Positions 17,387 to 24,835 of a DNA stretch of 64,000 nucleotides are shown piece after piece (the first letter of the stretch is position 1; each line of letters begins with the position of its first letter). The DNA lies in the NCBI GenBank assembly GCA_902547535.1, contig CACCOB010000002.1, positions 62,001-126,000 of the forward strand. The letters are read 5' to 3'. The notes under the pieces are model-generated. The model was not told the origin of the DNA. It was given only the letters and a program-made list of their open reading frames with translations, and searched no databases. The DNA is from an uncultured Pelagibacteraceae bacterium. Lineage in GTDB: Bacteria; Pseudomonadota; Alphaproteobacteria; Pelagibacterales; Pelagibacteraceae. The position numbers and the translations under genes were made by a program.

Positions 17387-17857
17387 ATGAAAAAACTTTT
17401 AAGTATTTTAGCTCTGAGTTTGTTTATGAGCGGGAGTGCTTATGCAGAAATTGTCCTTTTAAAATGTGAGTATGAAGACGGTAAACTACAACGGTATAAA
17501 AATAACAAACCCCAAAAGGTTGAAAAAGATAACGCAATAAAAGAATATGAAATAAAATTGGACCTTGCTTTAGAGACAGTGACGGATGGACCTGGGACTG
17601 GTTATGGTAGCACAGTTTTTTGGAAAGATGATTTTATTACGTGGATGTCCGACAATACTGTTGTAGGTCCTTATGACATGATGACTATTGCTAGTTTAAA
17701 TAGATTCAATGGTAAATTAATTATAGATCGTAAATCATTTAAAAGAGTTGTAGAAGACGGACACTTTCAAAAAGATTCTAACGGTAATTGGATCAGAAAT
17801 ATAGAGTGGGATTCACAATCTGAATACCAATGTAAAAAACAAGATAAACTATTTTAG
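17387..17857 (+). CDS. Small secreted protein, paralog 2 of 3
   Basis: 156 aa. Signal peptide MKKLLSILALSLFMSGSAYA, cleavage after AYA at residue 20; its first five residues equal those of paralog 1. The mature N terminus EIVLLKCEYEDGK has the shared LKC cysteine, the centre has IASLNRFNGKLIIDR (shared NR-x-x-G core), and the C terminus SEYQCKKQDKLF has the second shared cysteine. Apart from these landmarks it is strongly diverged from its neighbours. The stop is immediately followed by the ATG of a small membrane protein gene. Confidence 0.72.
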   Translation: MKKLLSILALSLFMSGSAYAEIVLLKCEYEDGKLQRYKNNKPQKVEKDNAIKEYEIKLDLALETVTDGPGTGYGSTVFWKDDFITWMSDNTVVGPYDMMTIASLNRFNGKLIIDRKSFKRVVEDGHFQKDSNGNWIRNIEWDSQSEYQCKKQDKLF

Positions 17858-18091
17858 ATGACACTTAGAGAAATATTCACATCAACTGCTGAAGGTGCAA
17901 CAACAGTCTTTAATTGGTTTCTAGACACTAATATATTTGTTTTGATCGGAATGTTTGTTTGCTTAGTGATGGGTCCATATTATGCTTTTACACTTCTGAG
18001 AGCAAAAGAAACTGGCAAGAAAGTAGTGGGTGGTTTCTTTGCATTAGCATCATTATTTTTTTATTACTTATTAATTGATGTACTGATCTAA
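17858..18091 (+). CDS. Small two-helix membrane protein
   Basis: 77 aa. Two hydrophobic helices are seen at about 26-48 (FVLIGMFVCLVMGPYYAF) and 57-77 (VVGGFFALASLFFYYLLIDV), joined by a basic loop (LRAKETGKK) that should lie in the cytoplasm. No family is recognised. It begins on the base after the stop of secreted paralog 2, so the two are almost certainly made together, and ends 2 bp before paralog 3. Confidence 0.65.
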   Translation: MTLREIFTSTAEGATTVFNWFLDTNIFVLIGMFVCLVMGPYYAFTLLRAKETGKKVVGGFFALASLFFYYLLIDVLI

Positions 18092-18093
18092 TA

Positions 18094-18603
18094 ATGAAAA
18101 AAGTTATATTAATTTTATTAATTATATTTTGGAACAACATTTCTTTTGCAGAGGTTGTTGATTTAAATTGTAAGTTAGGAGATAGAAAATTCTATGCAGG
18201 ATTAGACTTTGAAAATTCCAAATGGTTGAATGAAGACGGAACATCAACTTATATGACATATAACGATGATGTAATTGGAACTGTCAAACGTCAAAGCAAA
18301 ATGGATATAACCCATACACTTTGGATACTTTCAAGAAAAACAGGTGTTGGTGAAATTGCAGGATATGTATTAACTGAGGAGGAATTGGATTTAATATCAA
18401 ATAAACAAATAGAAGATATTATTTTAAAAGAGATTGGTGATTTGGAAAATAAAGGTTTGGATTCTGCTAGAAATAAATCTTTTGCACAAACAATTGTTGA
18501 ATATTTATTGAATAGACCAAATAAAAAAGTTGCTGGATATGAAGTACCACCTATTACAACTGAATTTGAATGTGAGAAATCAGAGAAAAAATATAAATTT
18601 TAA
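18094..18603 (+). CDS. Small secreted protein, paralog 3 of 3
   Basis: 169 aa. Signal peptide MKKVILILLIIFWNNISFA, then EVVDLNCKLGDRKFY with the first shared cysteine, TLWILSRKTGVGEIAGYV with the shared SR-x-x-G core, and TEFECEKSEKKYKF with the second shared cysteine at the C terminus. It has an extra helical segment (TEEELDLISNKQIEDIILKE) between core and C terminus that the other paralogs lack. Its stop overlaps the next gene's start by 1 bp (TAATG). Confidence 0.7.
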   Translation: MKKVILILLIIFWNNISFAEVVDLNCKLGDRKFYAGLDFENSKWLNEDGTSTYMTYNDDVIGTVKRQSKMDITHTLWILSRKTGVGEIAGYVLTEEELDLISNKQIEDIILKEIGDLENKGLDSARNKSFAQTIVEYLLNRPNKKVAGYEVPPITTEFECEKSEKKYKF

Positions 18604-18995
18604 TGGAGTTTTTAGATAATCTTTTTTTTGGTGTTGAATCTAACAATTCGTGGGGACTTATAATAATTGGGATTTTAATTCTAATTGCAGGATCAATAAG
18701 AATTAAAGATTGTTTGGATAAAAAAAGAAATTTTTTTATATCTACAATTATATCACTAGGTATTTTAATAGTTAATTGGGTGTTTGTATTATCTCTTTTC
18801 TTAGGTGTGGGGCATTTGGGAAGTTATATTAAATCTCTTTATTATATTCCATATTATTTACAGTACGCCTATTTTATCTTTTGTGCTGTTGGTGGATTTT
18901 TGTTGTTTTCTTTATTCTATATTTTTAACTATAAGTTTTATGCAAACTATAGAGATAATGGAAAATTAAGTTTTAAGAATAAAGTTAAATCTTAA
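18603..18995 (+). CDS. Three-helix membrane protein, unknown
   Basis: 130 aa with hydrophobic segments at about 17-33, 44-68 and 86-110 and a basic C-terminal tail (NGKLSFKNKVKS). No recognised family. Coupled to secreted paralog 3 by a 1 bp overlap, which repeats the secreted-then-membrane order seen at 17387/17858. Last gene of the cargo operon; no strong terminator follows. Confidence 0.65.
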   Translation: MEFLDNLFFGVESNNSWGLIIIGILILIAGSIRIKDCLDKKRNFFISTIISLGILIVNWVFVLSLFLGVGHLGSYIKSLYYIPYYLQYAYFIFCAVGGFLLFSLFYIFNYKFYANYRDNGKLSFKNKVKS

Positions 18996-19035
18996 TTAAT
19001 TTTGTATTTCCTATTTCTCAATTGAGATTAAGAGT

Positions 19036-19050
19036 TACTTAGTTTTAAAG
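19036..19050 (+). repeat. 15-bp direct repeat, right copy
   Basis: Identical to 16288-16302 (TACTTAGTTTTAAAG). It lies 40 bp after the last cargo gene and, with the left copy, brackets the six-gene operon. Confidence 0.5.
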
Positions 19051-19091
19051 AGTGTCTTATCCAGGAGTTCCTTTACTAAATCTCTTTTTTC

Positions 19092-19111
19092 TGACGCCAC
19101 TGTGACGCCAA
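19092..19111 (+). repeat. Right TGACGCCA double repeat (candidate arm-type site)
   Basis: TGACGCCAC, two bases, TGACGCCAA, in the same orientation as the copy at 15915-15934 and differing from it at two positions. 55 bp from the core repeat in ssrA. Confidence 0.5.
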
Positions 19112-19159
19112 CCTGTATCTACTTTCTAAAAAGTGTTTATTTTTCTAGCGAACCGAGAA

Positions 19160-19423
19160 TCTGGAAGGGGCGTTCTGTTGCCAGGTGCCCCAAGCCCCGT
19201 GACTTAATTAGTAAACTAATTAAGCTGCAAGTGCATAACTTTCGTTAGCATTTATAAATTTGCCCATCACGGCGGAACAATACCGAACGAAAGAACAACT
19301 TTTAAACACCCGTCGATCCTAATTCACCCCCATAAGTTGAAAATGGTGGAGGTGGTGGGTACTGCCCCCACGTCCGTAATGGTTATTACGAAATTCGTTT
19401 ATCGTCATAGTTGGAAAACCAAC
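19160..19423 (-). ncRNA. ssrA: Circularly permuted two-piece tmRNA
   Basis: Rescues stalled ribosomes and adds a degradation tag. On the minus strand the acceptor RNA comes first and ends in CCA (19346-19344). After a 12-base spacer (19332-19343) the coding RNA begins at about 19331. The acceptor stem GGGGGTG (19331-19325) pairs with CACCTCC (19354-19348) over all 7 bp (one G-U), and the T arm is CGTGGGG/CCCCAC-like. The tag frame at 19249-19220 reads ANESYALAA then TAA, inside a 9-bp hairpin CTTAATTAG-TTTA-CTAATTAAG, with CCGTGA/TCACGG closing the tag loop. The last stem-loop (19191-19167) carries a GCAA loop and is the repeat used by the island. Outer ends are approximate. Confidence 0.93.
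19167..19191 (+). repeat. Right 25-bp direct repeat inside ssrA (candidate attR core)
   Basis: Identical to 15817-15841. In the RNA it forms the 3' hairpin of the coding piece, so insertion at this point restores a functional ssrA end, as is usual for islands that target RNA genes. Confidence 0.8.
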
Positions 19424-19429
19424 GCTATT

Positions 19430-19457
19430 AATATAAAACCAAATAGAAGAGATTCAA
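19430..19457 (-). promoter_or_regulatory. Promoter of ssrA
   Basis: On the minus strand TTGAAT (19457-19452) and TATATT (19435-19430) are separated by 16 bp, placing the transcript start near 19423, right at the first bases of the acceptor piece. The promoter sits only about 11 bp from the divergent thyX ATG, so thyX must use an overlapping promoter or an almost leaderless mRNA. Confidence 0.55.
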
Positions 19458-19467
19458 TAATTTATTC

Positions 19468-20415
19468 ATGAAACTTACAAAAGAACAAATAAACGACATT
19501 AAAGATCAACAATCCCAAGAAAATGTAACTAAGAGAGTTACAGCTCCGGAATTAGAAAAAGTATTATATGAGGCAATGCCAGCTTTAGACCACGGCTTTA
19601 TAAGAGTTATTGACTATATGGGAGATGATAGTTCAATTGTTCAATCTGCAAGAGTTTCTTATGGCAAAGGAACTAAACAAGTTTCAACAGATAGTGGATT
19701 GATAAAATATTTAATGCGCCATTGGCATAGCACTCCATTTGAAATGTGTGAAATTAAATATCATGTAAAATTACCAATATTTATAGCAAGACAATGGATT
19801 AGACATCGTACAGCAAACGTCAATGAATACTCGGCAAGATATTCAATTTTAGATAAAGAATTCTATTTACCTGATCCACAAAATTTAGCTGCTCAATCAA
19901 TTGCAAATAGACAAGGTAGGGGTGATGTGATTGATGGAGATCAGGCAAAGGAAGTTTTAGAACTTTTAAAAAATGATGCTGAAAGAACATATGATAATTA
20001 TGAAACTATGCTTAATCAGAAATTTGATGGGTCTACAATTGACGAAAATAAAAAAGGATTAGCTAGAGAGTTAGCAAGAATGAACCTAACTTTGAATACG
20101 TATACCCAGTGGTATTGGAAAACTGATCTTTTAAACTTAATGAATTTTTTAAGATTACGTGCTGATCATCACGCTCAATATGAAATTAGAGTTTATGCAG
20201 ACATAATGTTGGATACATTAAAAAGATGGGTTCCAATTACTTATGATGCTTTTATGGATTATAGAGTTGGGGGAACTGAAGTTTCAGCTAAAGGTAAAAT
20301 TATTATTCAAAAGTTATTAAAAGGTGAAAATGTAAACATCGATAATTCTGGACTTTCAAAAAGAGAGTGGAACGAGCTTATGGAAGCTTTTGAAATTAAA
20401 GATAAGATTGTTTAA
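19468..20415 (+). CDS. thyX: Flavin-dependent thymidylate synthase
   Basis: FAD/NADPH enzyme that methylates dUMP to dTMP using methylene-THF, replacing ThyA. 315 aa, longer than the roughly 220-300 aa usual for the family because of extra N-terminal residues and a C-terminal tail. The ThyX motif [14 protein letters not shown] is at 112-125 and the region [20 protein letters not shown] just before it binds FAD. The C-terminal [22 protein letters not shown] block is also diagnostic. Divergent from ssrA; its 3' end overlaps convergent mrp by 20 bp. Confidence 0.95.
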   Translation: MKLTKEQINDIKDQQSQENVTKRVTAPELEKVLYEAMPALDHGFIRVIDYMGDDSSIVQSARVSYGKGTKQVSTDSGLIKYLMRHWHSTPFEMCEIKYHVKLPIFIARQWIRHRTANVNEYSARYSILDKEFYLPDPQNLAAQSIANRQGRGDVIDGDQAKEVLELLKNDAERTYDNYETMLNQKFDGSTIDENKKGLARELARMNLTLNTYTQWYWKTDLLNLMNFLRLRADHHAQYEIRVYADIMLDTLKRWVPITYDAFMDYRVGGTEVSAKGKIIIQKLLKGENVNIDNSGLSKREWNELMEAFEIKDKIV

Positions 20416-21220
20416 TTTGTTCTGCAAATTTTAAATAAATTTTTGTTATTTCGTGATCTGGATCCTTCTCAACAATTGGAGTTCCCATATCTCCATATTT
20501 TCCTACATCAGCATTAATTGGAATTTGACCTAAAAATTTTTTTTCAAATTCTTTAGCTGTTCTTTCAACGCCATTCTCACCGAAAATTGTATATTTTTTG
20601 CCATCATCCCCTATGAAATGACTCATATTATCTATTAAGCCAATGATATTCACTTTTAATTTATCAAACATCCTAATTCCTCTTTTCACATCTTGTAATG
20701 CTATTTCTTGTGGGGTTGAGATTATAATTGCTCCATCAACATTAATTTCTTGTGCAAAAGTTAATTGAGTATCACCAGTTCCCGGGGGCATATCAACAAT
20801 AATAAAGTCTAAATCTTTCCATCCAACTTTTTGAGTAAAAGTTTTTATGGCACTTGTTACCATAGGTCCTCGCCATATCATTGGAGTTTGTTCATCAGTA
20901 AGGAAACCAATGGACATACATTGGATATCAAATTTCATAATTGGTTTTAAAATTTGACCATCGCTCTCAGGCTTTTCATTAATTGAAAACAATTTAGGTA
21001 AAGATGGTCCATAAATATCTGCATCTAAAATTCCAACTTTACATCCAACTTTTTTTAGGGCTAAAGCTAAATTTGTTGCAAAGGTTGATTTTCCAACACC
21101 GCCTTTTGCACTTGAAATAGCAATAGTAAACTTGGTACCTGGAATAGGGTTCCTTTTGAAGGTTTTTGGCTCAGTTTTTGCCTTCATTGTGTCACTTAGA
21201 CCTACTTTTTTATCATTCAT
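20396..21220 (-). CDS. mrp: Mrp/NBP35-family Fe-S cluster carrier ATPase
   Basis: P-loop ATPase that carries iron-sulfur clusters to apoproteins. 274 aa. The deviant Walker [11 protein letters not shown] is at 37-46, followed by [15 protein letters not shown] and [13 protein letters not shown], all typical. Two features are reduced: the N-terminal DUF59/MIP18 domain is absent, and the CPxC motif expected after the NMS segment is replaced by [18 protein letters not shown]. From memory this cysteine loss also occurs in other alphaproteobacterial Mrp proteins. Convergent overlap of 20 bp with thyX. Confidence 0.93.
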   Translation of the reverse strand: MNDKKVGLSDTMKAKTEPKTFKRNPIPGTKFTIAISSAKGGVGKSTFATNLALALKKVGCKVGILDADIYGPSLPKLFSINEKPESDGQILKPIMKFDIQCMSIGFLTDEQTPMIWRGPMVTSAIKTFTQKVGWKDLDFIIVDMPPGTGDTQLTFAQEINVDGAIIISTPQEIALQDVKRGIRMFDKLKVNIIGLIDNMSHFIGDDGKKYTIFGENGVERTAKEFEKKFLGQIPINADVGKYGDMGTPIVEKDPDHEITKIYLKFAEQIKQSYL

Positions 21221-21273
21221 AAAAATACACTTACCTTGTTTTTAAACATAAAGACACTATATAGAATGTCATA

Positions 21274-22374
21274 ATGACCATTTATAAAAATCAAAGTCCA
21301 TGGGGTACACCGCCAGGAAGTGGTGGAAGTGGTGGAAACGGCGGAGGTTTCAGAAGAGGCCCAACTCCCCCTAACTTAGATGAGGCAATTAAAAAATTAC
21401 AAGACACCATAAATAAATTTTCAGGAGGTAGCGCAGGTGGAAAAAAACCCATCCTACTTGGATTGATAATATTAGTTGTTATTTGGGCATTAAGTGGTTT
21501 GTATAGAGTTTTACCTGATGAGCAGGGTGTAGTATTAAGATTTGGAAAATTTGTAAATACTACTCAGCCAGGATTAAATTATCATTTGCCATTTCCGATA
21601 GAGAGCGTGCTGACCCCTAAAGTTACAAAAGTTAATAGAATGGATATTGGTTTTAGATCAGAAAGAGACAGTGGATTTGGTCAAGGCGGAGGAGTTGCAG
21701 ACGTACCAGAGGAAAGTCTGATGTTAACCGGTGATGAAAATATTGTTAACATAGATTTCTCAGTATTTTGGGTAATTAAAGATGCTGGTAACTTTTTATT
21801 TAAAATACAAGACCCAGAGGGAACGGTTAAAGCTGCAGCCGAAACTGCTATGAGAGAAGTAATAGCAAGATCAAATATTCAACCAATTCTTACAGAAGGT
21901 AGAGCGGTTATAGAAAGAGATACACAAGATATTATACAAGGTATACTTGATGAATATGAAAGTGGAGTACAAATTACCCAAGTTCAAACTCAGAAAGCTG
22001 ACCCACCTGATCAGGTAATAGATGCATTTAGAGATGTCCAGGCTGCTAGAGCTGATATGGAAAGATCTAAGAACGAAGCAGAGGCTTATGCAAATGATGT
22101 AATACCAAGAGCTCGGGGAGAAGCTGCGAAAATTTTACAAGCAGCTGAGGCTTATAAAAAAGAAGTTGTTGCAAAAGCGGAAGGAGAGGCAAGCAGATTT
22201 TTATCAATTTACGCAGAGTACGCGAAAGCAAAAGATGTAACTCAAGAAAGAATGTATTTAGAAACAATGGAACAAGTCCTTGCAGATATTAATAAGATTA
22301 TTATCGATAAAGACTCTGGATCTGGTGTAGTTCCATATCTTCCATTACAAGAATTAAAATCGGGGACAAACTAA
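21274..22374 (+). CDS. hflK: FtsH protease modulator HflK
   Basis: Membrane SPFH/prohibitin-family protein that with HflC forms a large complex around the FtsH protease. 366 aa. A Gly/Pro-rich cytoplasmic N terminus (residues 11-32) precedes one membrane helix at about 59-77 and the periplasmic SPFH domain (VLPDEQGVVLRFGKF and YHLPFPIE). The C-terminal part is a long Ala/Glu-rich helix typical of the family (ARGEAAKILQAAEAYKKEVV). Its stop and the hflC ATG share a base (TAATG). Confidence 0.96.
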   Translation: MTIYKNQSPWGTPPGSGGSGGNGGGFRRGPTPPNLDEAIKKLQDTINKFSGGSAGGKKPILLGLIILVVIWALSGLYRVLPDEQGVVLRFGKFVNTTQPGLNYHLPFPIESVLTPKVTKVNRMDIGFRSERDSGFGQGGGVADVPEESLMLTGDENIVNIDFSVFWVIKDAGNFLFKIQDPEGTVKAAAETAMREVIARSNIQPILTEGRAVIERDTQDIIQGILDEYESGVQITQVQTQKADPPDQVIDAFRDVQAARADMERSKNEAEAYANDVIPRARGEAAKILQAAEAYKKEVVAKAEGEASRFLSIYAEYAKAKDVTQERMYLETMEQVLADINKIIIDKDSGSGVVPYLPLQELKSGTN

Positions 22375-23234
22375 TGAAAGCTGGAAAATTTATATTACCA
22401 ATAATTATATTAATTGCTGCAACACTTTTTTTTTCAATATTTATAGTTAAAGAGGTAAATCAAGCAATAGTTCTTCAATTTGGTGATCCAAAAAGAATAA
22501 TATTAAAACCAGGACTTAATTTTAAAATCCCGTTTATTCAAAACGTAGTTTTTTTGGACAAAAGAGTTTTAAATTTAGACACTCCACCAGAGGAAGTAAT
22601 TGCATCAGATCAGAAAAGGTTAATTGTTGATGCTTTTGCAAGATTTCAAATTGTTGATCCATTAAAATTTTACATATCAGTCGGTAATGAGAGAGTTGCA
22701 AGATCAAGACTAGCAACGATCATAAATTCTAGAATTAGGAACGTATTAGGTCAACAAAAGTTACAAACATTACTATCTGAGGATAGATCCAAACAGATGG
22801 CTTTGATCCAACAAGGTGTAAATAATGAAGCGGAAAACTTTGGAATAAAAATAGTTGATGTAAGAATTAAAAGAGCAGATTTACCTCAAGCAAACAGTGA
22901 TGCGATTTTCAGAAGAATGCAAACTGAAAGGGAAAGAGAAGCAAAAGAATTTAGAGCAAAAGGAGCAGAAATGGCTGTAACGATTACATCTACAGCAGAT
23001 AAAGAAGTTACAGTTATTCTTGCAGATGCTCAAAAAAAATCTGAGATAATGAAAGGGGAAGGAGACGGTCTAAAGAATAAAATTTTTGCAGATGCATTTG
23101 GACAAGACCCTGAGTTTTTTGGATTTTATCGAGCGATGCAGGCCTACCAAAAAGCTCTAATTGGTGGAGAAACATCTATGATTTTATCTCCTGATAGTGA
23201 GTTTTTTAAATTTTTTGGAAATAAAGAAAATTAA
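22374..23234 (+). CDS. hflC: FtsH protease modulator HflC
   Basis: Partner of HflK. 286 aa with an N-terminal membrane helix (FILPIIILIAATLFFSIFIV) followed by the SPFH domain (EVNQAIVLQFGDPKR and GLNFKIPFIQNVVFLDKRVL), the RIKRADLP strand and a charged helical region. The order hflK-hflC-DUF2065-htrA is a conserved proteobacterial quality-control operon. Confidence 0.96.
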   Translation: MKAGKFILPIIILIAATLFFSIFIVKEVNQAIVLQFGDPKRIILKPGLNFKIPFIQNVVFLDKRVLNLDTPPEEVIASDQKRLIVDAFARFQIVDPLKFYISVGNERVARSRLATIINSRIRNVLGQQKLQTLLSEDRSKQMALIQQGVNNEAENFGIKIVDVRIKRADLPQANSDAIFRRMQTEREREAKEFRAKGAEMAVTITSTADKEVTVILADAQKKSEIMKGEGDGLKNKIFADAFGQDPEFFGFYRAMQAYQKALIGGETSMILSPDSEFFKFFGNKEN

Positions 23235-23251
23235 ATTAAAAATAATTTAAA

Positions 23252-23437
23252 ATGAGAGAATTGATCATAGCTTTTGGTCTTTTCTTATTCATCGAAGGTG
23301 TTGCATATGCCTTATTTCCATCAAAAATGAAAAATATATTAAAAAAATTAGACTTAGTTGCAGATAGACAATTAAGAATAGGTGGTTTAATTTTTGCTTT
23401 AATTGGTTTTGTGATTATTTGGTATTTAAAAAAATGA
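23252..23437 (+). CDS. DUF2065 small membrane protein
   Basis: 61 aa with two hydrophobic helices (LIIAFGLFLFIEGVAYALFP and GGLIFALIGFVIIWYL) separated by a short basic segment ending LRIGG, the DUF2065 pattern. The function is unknown, but the family is regularly encoded between hflC and a Do-type protease, as here. The last codons overlap the htrA ATG by 4 bp (ATGA). Confidence 0.85.
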   Translation: MRELIIAFGLFLFIEGVAYALFPSKMKNILKKLDLVADRQLRIGGLIFALIGFVIIWYLKK

Positions 23438-24831
23438 AAAGAATAGTAAAAATTTTCACTGTAATTTTAGTTTCAATAAACTATTTTTCGATCTCATTTG
23501 CAAACTCAATCCCATCTTCTTTTGCTGATCTTGCAGAGAGATTGATGCCTTCAGTAGTCAACATATCAACAAGAACAACTGTTACTACAAGATCAAACCC
23601 TCTTCCATTTGAATTTCCCCCTGGTTCTCCTTTTGAGGATATGTTTGGTACACCACAACAAAGACAGACTAGTGCTTTAGGGTCTGGCTTTATTATAGAT
23701 GAAGAAGGTATAGTGATTACAAACAACCACGTTATTCAAGGAGCACAAGACATAGTGGTTAGAGTAAATGGTGATAAAGACTATAAAGCAAAAGTACTTG
23801 GAGCTGATGCTGGAATGGATTTAGCAGTTTTAAAAATAGAGTCAGATGAAAAATTTAAACCAGTAAATTTCGGTAATTCAGATAAGTCAAGAATAGGTGA
23901 TTGGGTGATAGCGATAGGAAATCCTTTTGGTCTTGGCGGCACAGTTACTGCAGGAATAATATCAGCAAGAAATAGAAGCATAGGTTTATCAAGATATGAA
24001 GATTACATTCAAACTGATGCTTCAATAAATCAAGGTAATTCTGGGGGACCACTATTCAACATGGCAGGTGATGTCATTGGAATAAATACTGCTATTTTAG
24101 GTCAATCAGGTTCAATAGGTATTGGTTTTGCAATTCCATCTAATAGTGCTCAAAAAGTAATTAAACAACTTATAGAATTTGGAGAAACTAAAAGAGGTTG
24201 GCTTGGAGTTAGAATTCAAGTTGTTGATCAAGGAATTGCTGATGCAGAAAATTTAGATAAACCAAGAGGAGCACTTGTTGCAAGTGTTGCAGAAAATAGT
24301 CCTTCAGACAAAGGTGGTATTAAACCAGGTGATATCATTTTAGAGTTTGATGGGAAACCTATAAATGAAATGAAAGAATTACCAAAGATTGTAGCAGAGA
24401 CAGATGTTGGAAAAAAAGTTATCGTGAAAGTTTGGAGAAATAAAAGAGAAATAACTAAAGAAATAATTCTTGGAAGATTAGAAACATCTGAAGATTTTAA
24501 AGCACAAAAACCAGTAATAACAAAACCCAAAATATCTAGAATAGAGGGTTTAAAAATAGAAGTTCGTTTATTGAATAAAGATGATATTGAGTCAAGAAAC
24601 TTACCAAAAGGAACAAGTGGTGTGGTAATCACAAAAATAGATAAAGAAAGTCCAATAAATTACTTACAAGTAAACAATATAATTGTAGAGGCTAATAGAA
24701 AAAAAATTAATACTATTGGTGATCTTGATAATGTAGTTAAGCTGAAATTAAGAAGTGACGAAAATAATTTATTGATTGCAATATATAATAATCAAAATCA
24801 GAGAACATACGTAGGCGTTAAGCTTAAATAG
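23434..24831 (+). CDS. htrA: Periplasmic Do-type serine protease (HtrA/DegP family)
   Basis: Degrades or refolds damaged envelope proteins. The ATG at 23434 overlaps the upstream stop and gives 465 aa starting with a signal peptide MKRIVKIFTVILVSINYFSISFA. The catalytic triad is visible as His99 (TNNHV), Asp129 (GMDLAVLKI) and Ser203 (GNSGGPLF). Two PDZ domains follow (first around GALVASVAENSPSDKGGIKPGD, second in the last ~90 residues, more diverged). An upstream TTG start would add five residues and weaken the signal peptide. Confidence 0.95.
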   Translation: MKRIVKIFTVILVSINYFSISFANSIPSSFADLAERLMPSVVNISTRTTVTTRSNPLPFEFPPGSPFEDMFGTPQQRQTSALGSGFIIDEEGIVITNNHVIQGAQDIVVRVNGDKDYKAKVLGADAGMDLAVLKIESDEKFKPVNFGNSDKSRIGDWVIAIGNPFGLGGTVTAGIISARNRSIGLSRYEDYIQTDASINQGNSGGPLFNMAGDVIGINTAILGQSGSIGIGFAIPSNSAQKVIKQLIEFGETKRGWLGVRIQVVDQGIADAENLDKPRGALVASVAENSPSDKGGIKPGDIILEFDGKPINEMKELPKIVAETDVGKKVIVKVWRNKREITKEIILGRLETSEDFKAQKPVITKPKISRIEGLKIEVRLLNKDDIESRNLPKGTSGVVITKIDKESPINYLQVNNIIVEANRKKINTIGDLDNVVKLKLRSDENNLLIAIYNNQNQRTYVGVKLK

Positions 24832-24835
24832 TCAA

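Larger units (their letters stand above)
18996..19159. other. Gene-free right end of the island
   Basis: This stretch holds the second copy of a 15-bp repeat (19036-19050), the right TGACGCCA double repeat (19092-19111) and GTGTTTATT (19133-19141), the inverse of a sequence at the left end. No open frame of note and no GC-rich hairpin with a T-run is seen. Confidence 0.6.
15842..19191. mobile_element. 3.35-kb integrase-less integrative element at ssrA
   Basis: The element is bounded by the 25-bp direct repeats at 15817-15841 and 19167-19191 and includes one repeat copy. The right copy is part of ssrA, a well-known integration target for phages and islands. Just inside each end is a TGACGCCAC-nn-TGACGCCAA double repeat in the same orientation (15915-15934, 19092-19111; 18 of 20 positions equal), and nearer the core an inverted pair AATAAACAC / GTGTTTATT (15864-15872, 19133-19141). 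Joined into a circle these would lie on both sides of the core like arm sites of a tyrosine-recombinase attP. The cargo is seven or eight small genes; no integrase, excisionase or transposase is recognisable, so mobility would need help in trans or has been lost. Confidence 0.65.

Noticed and set aside
24228-24632. 134-codon minus-strand frame inside the HtrA protease gene
   Set aside because: Opposite-strand shadow of a protein with a complete catalytic triad and PDZ domains; Ser/Phe-rich composition is typical of such shadows.
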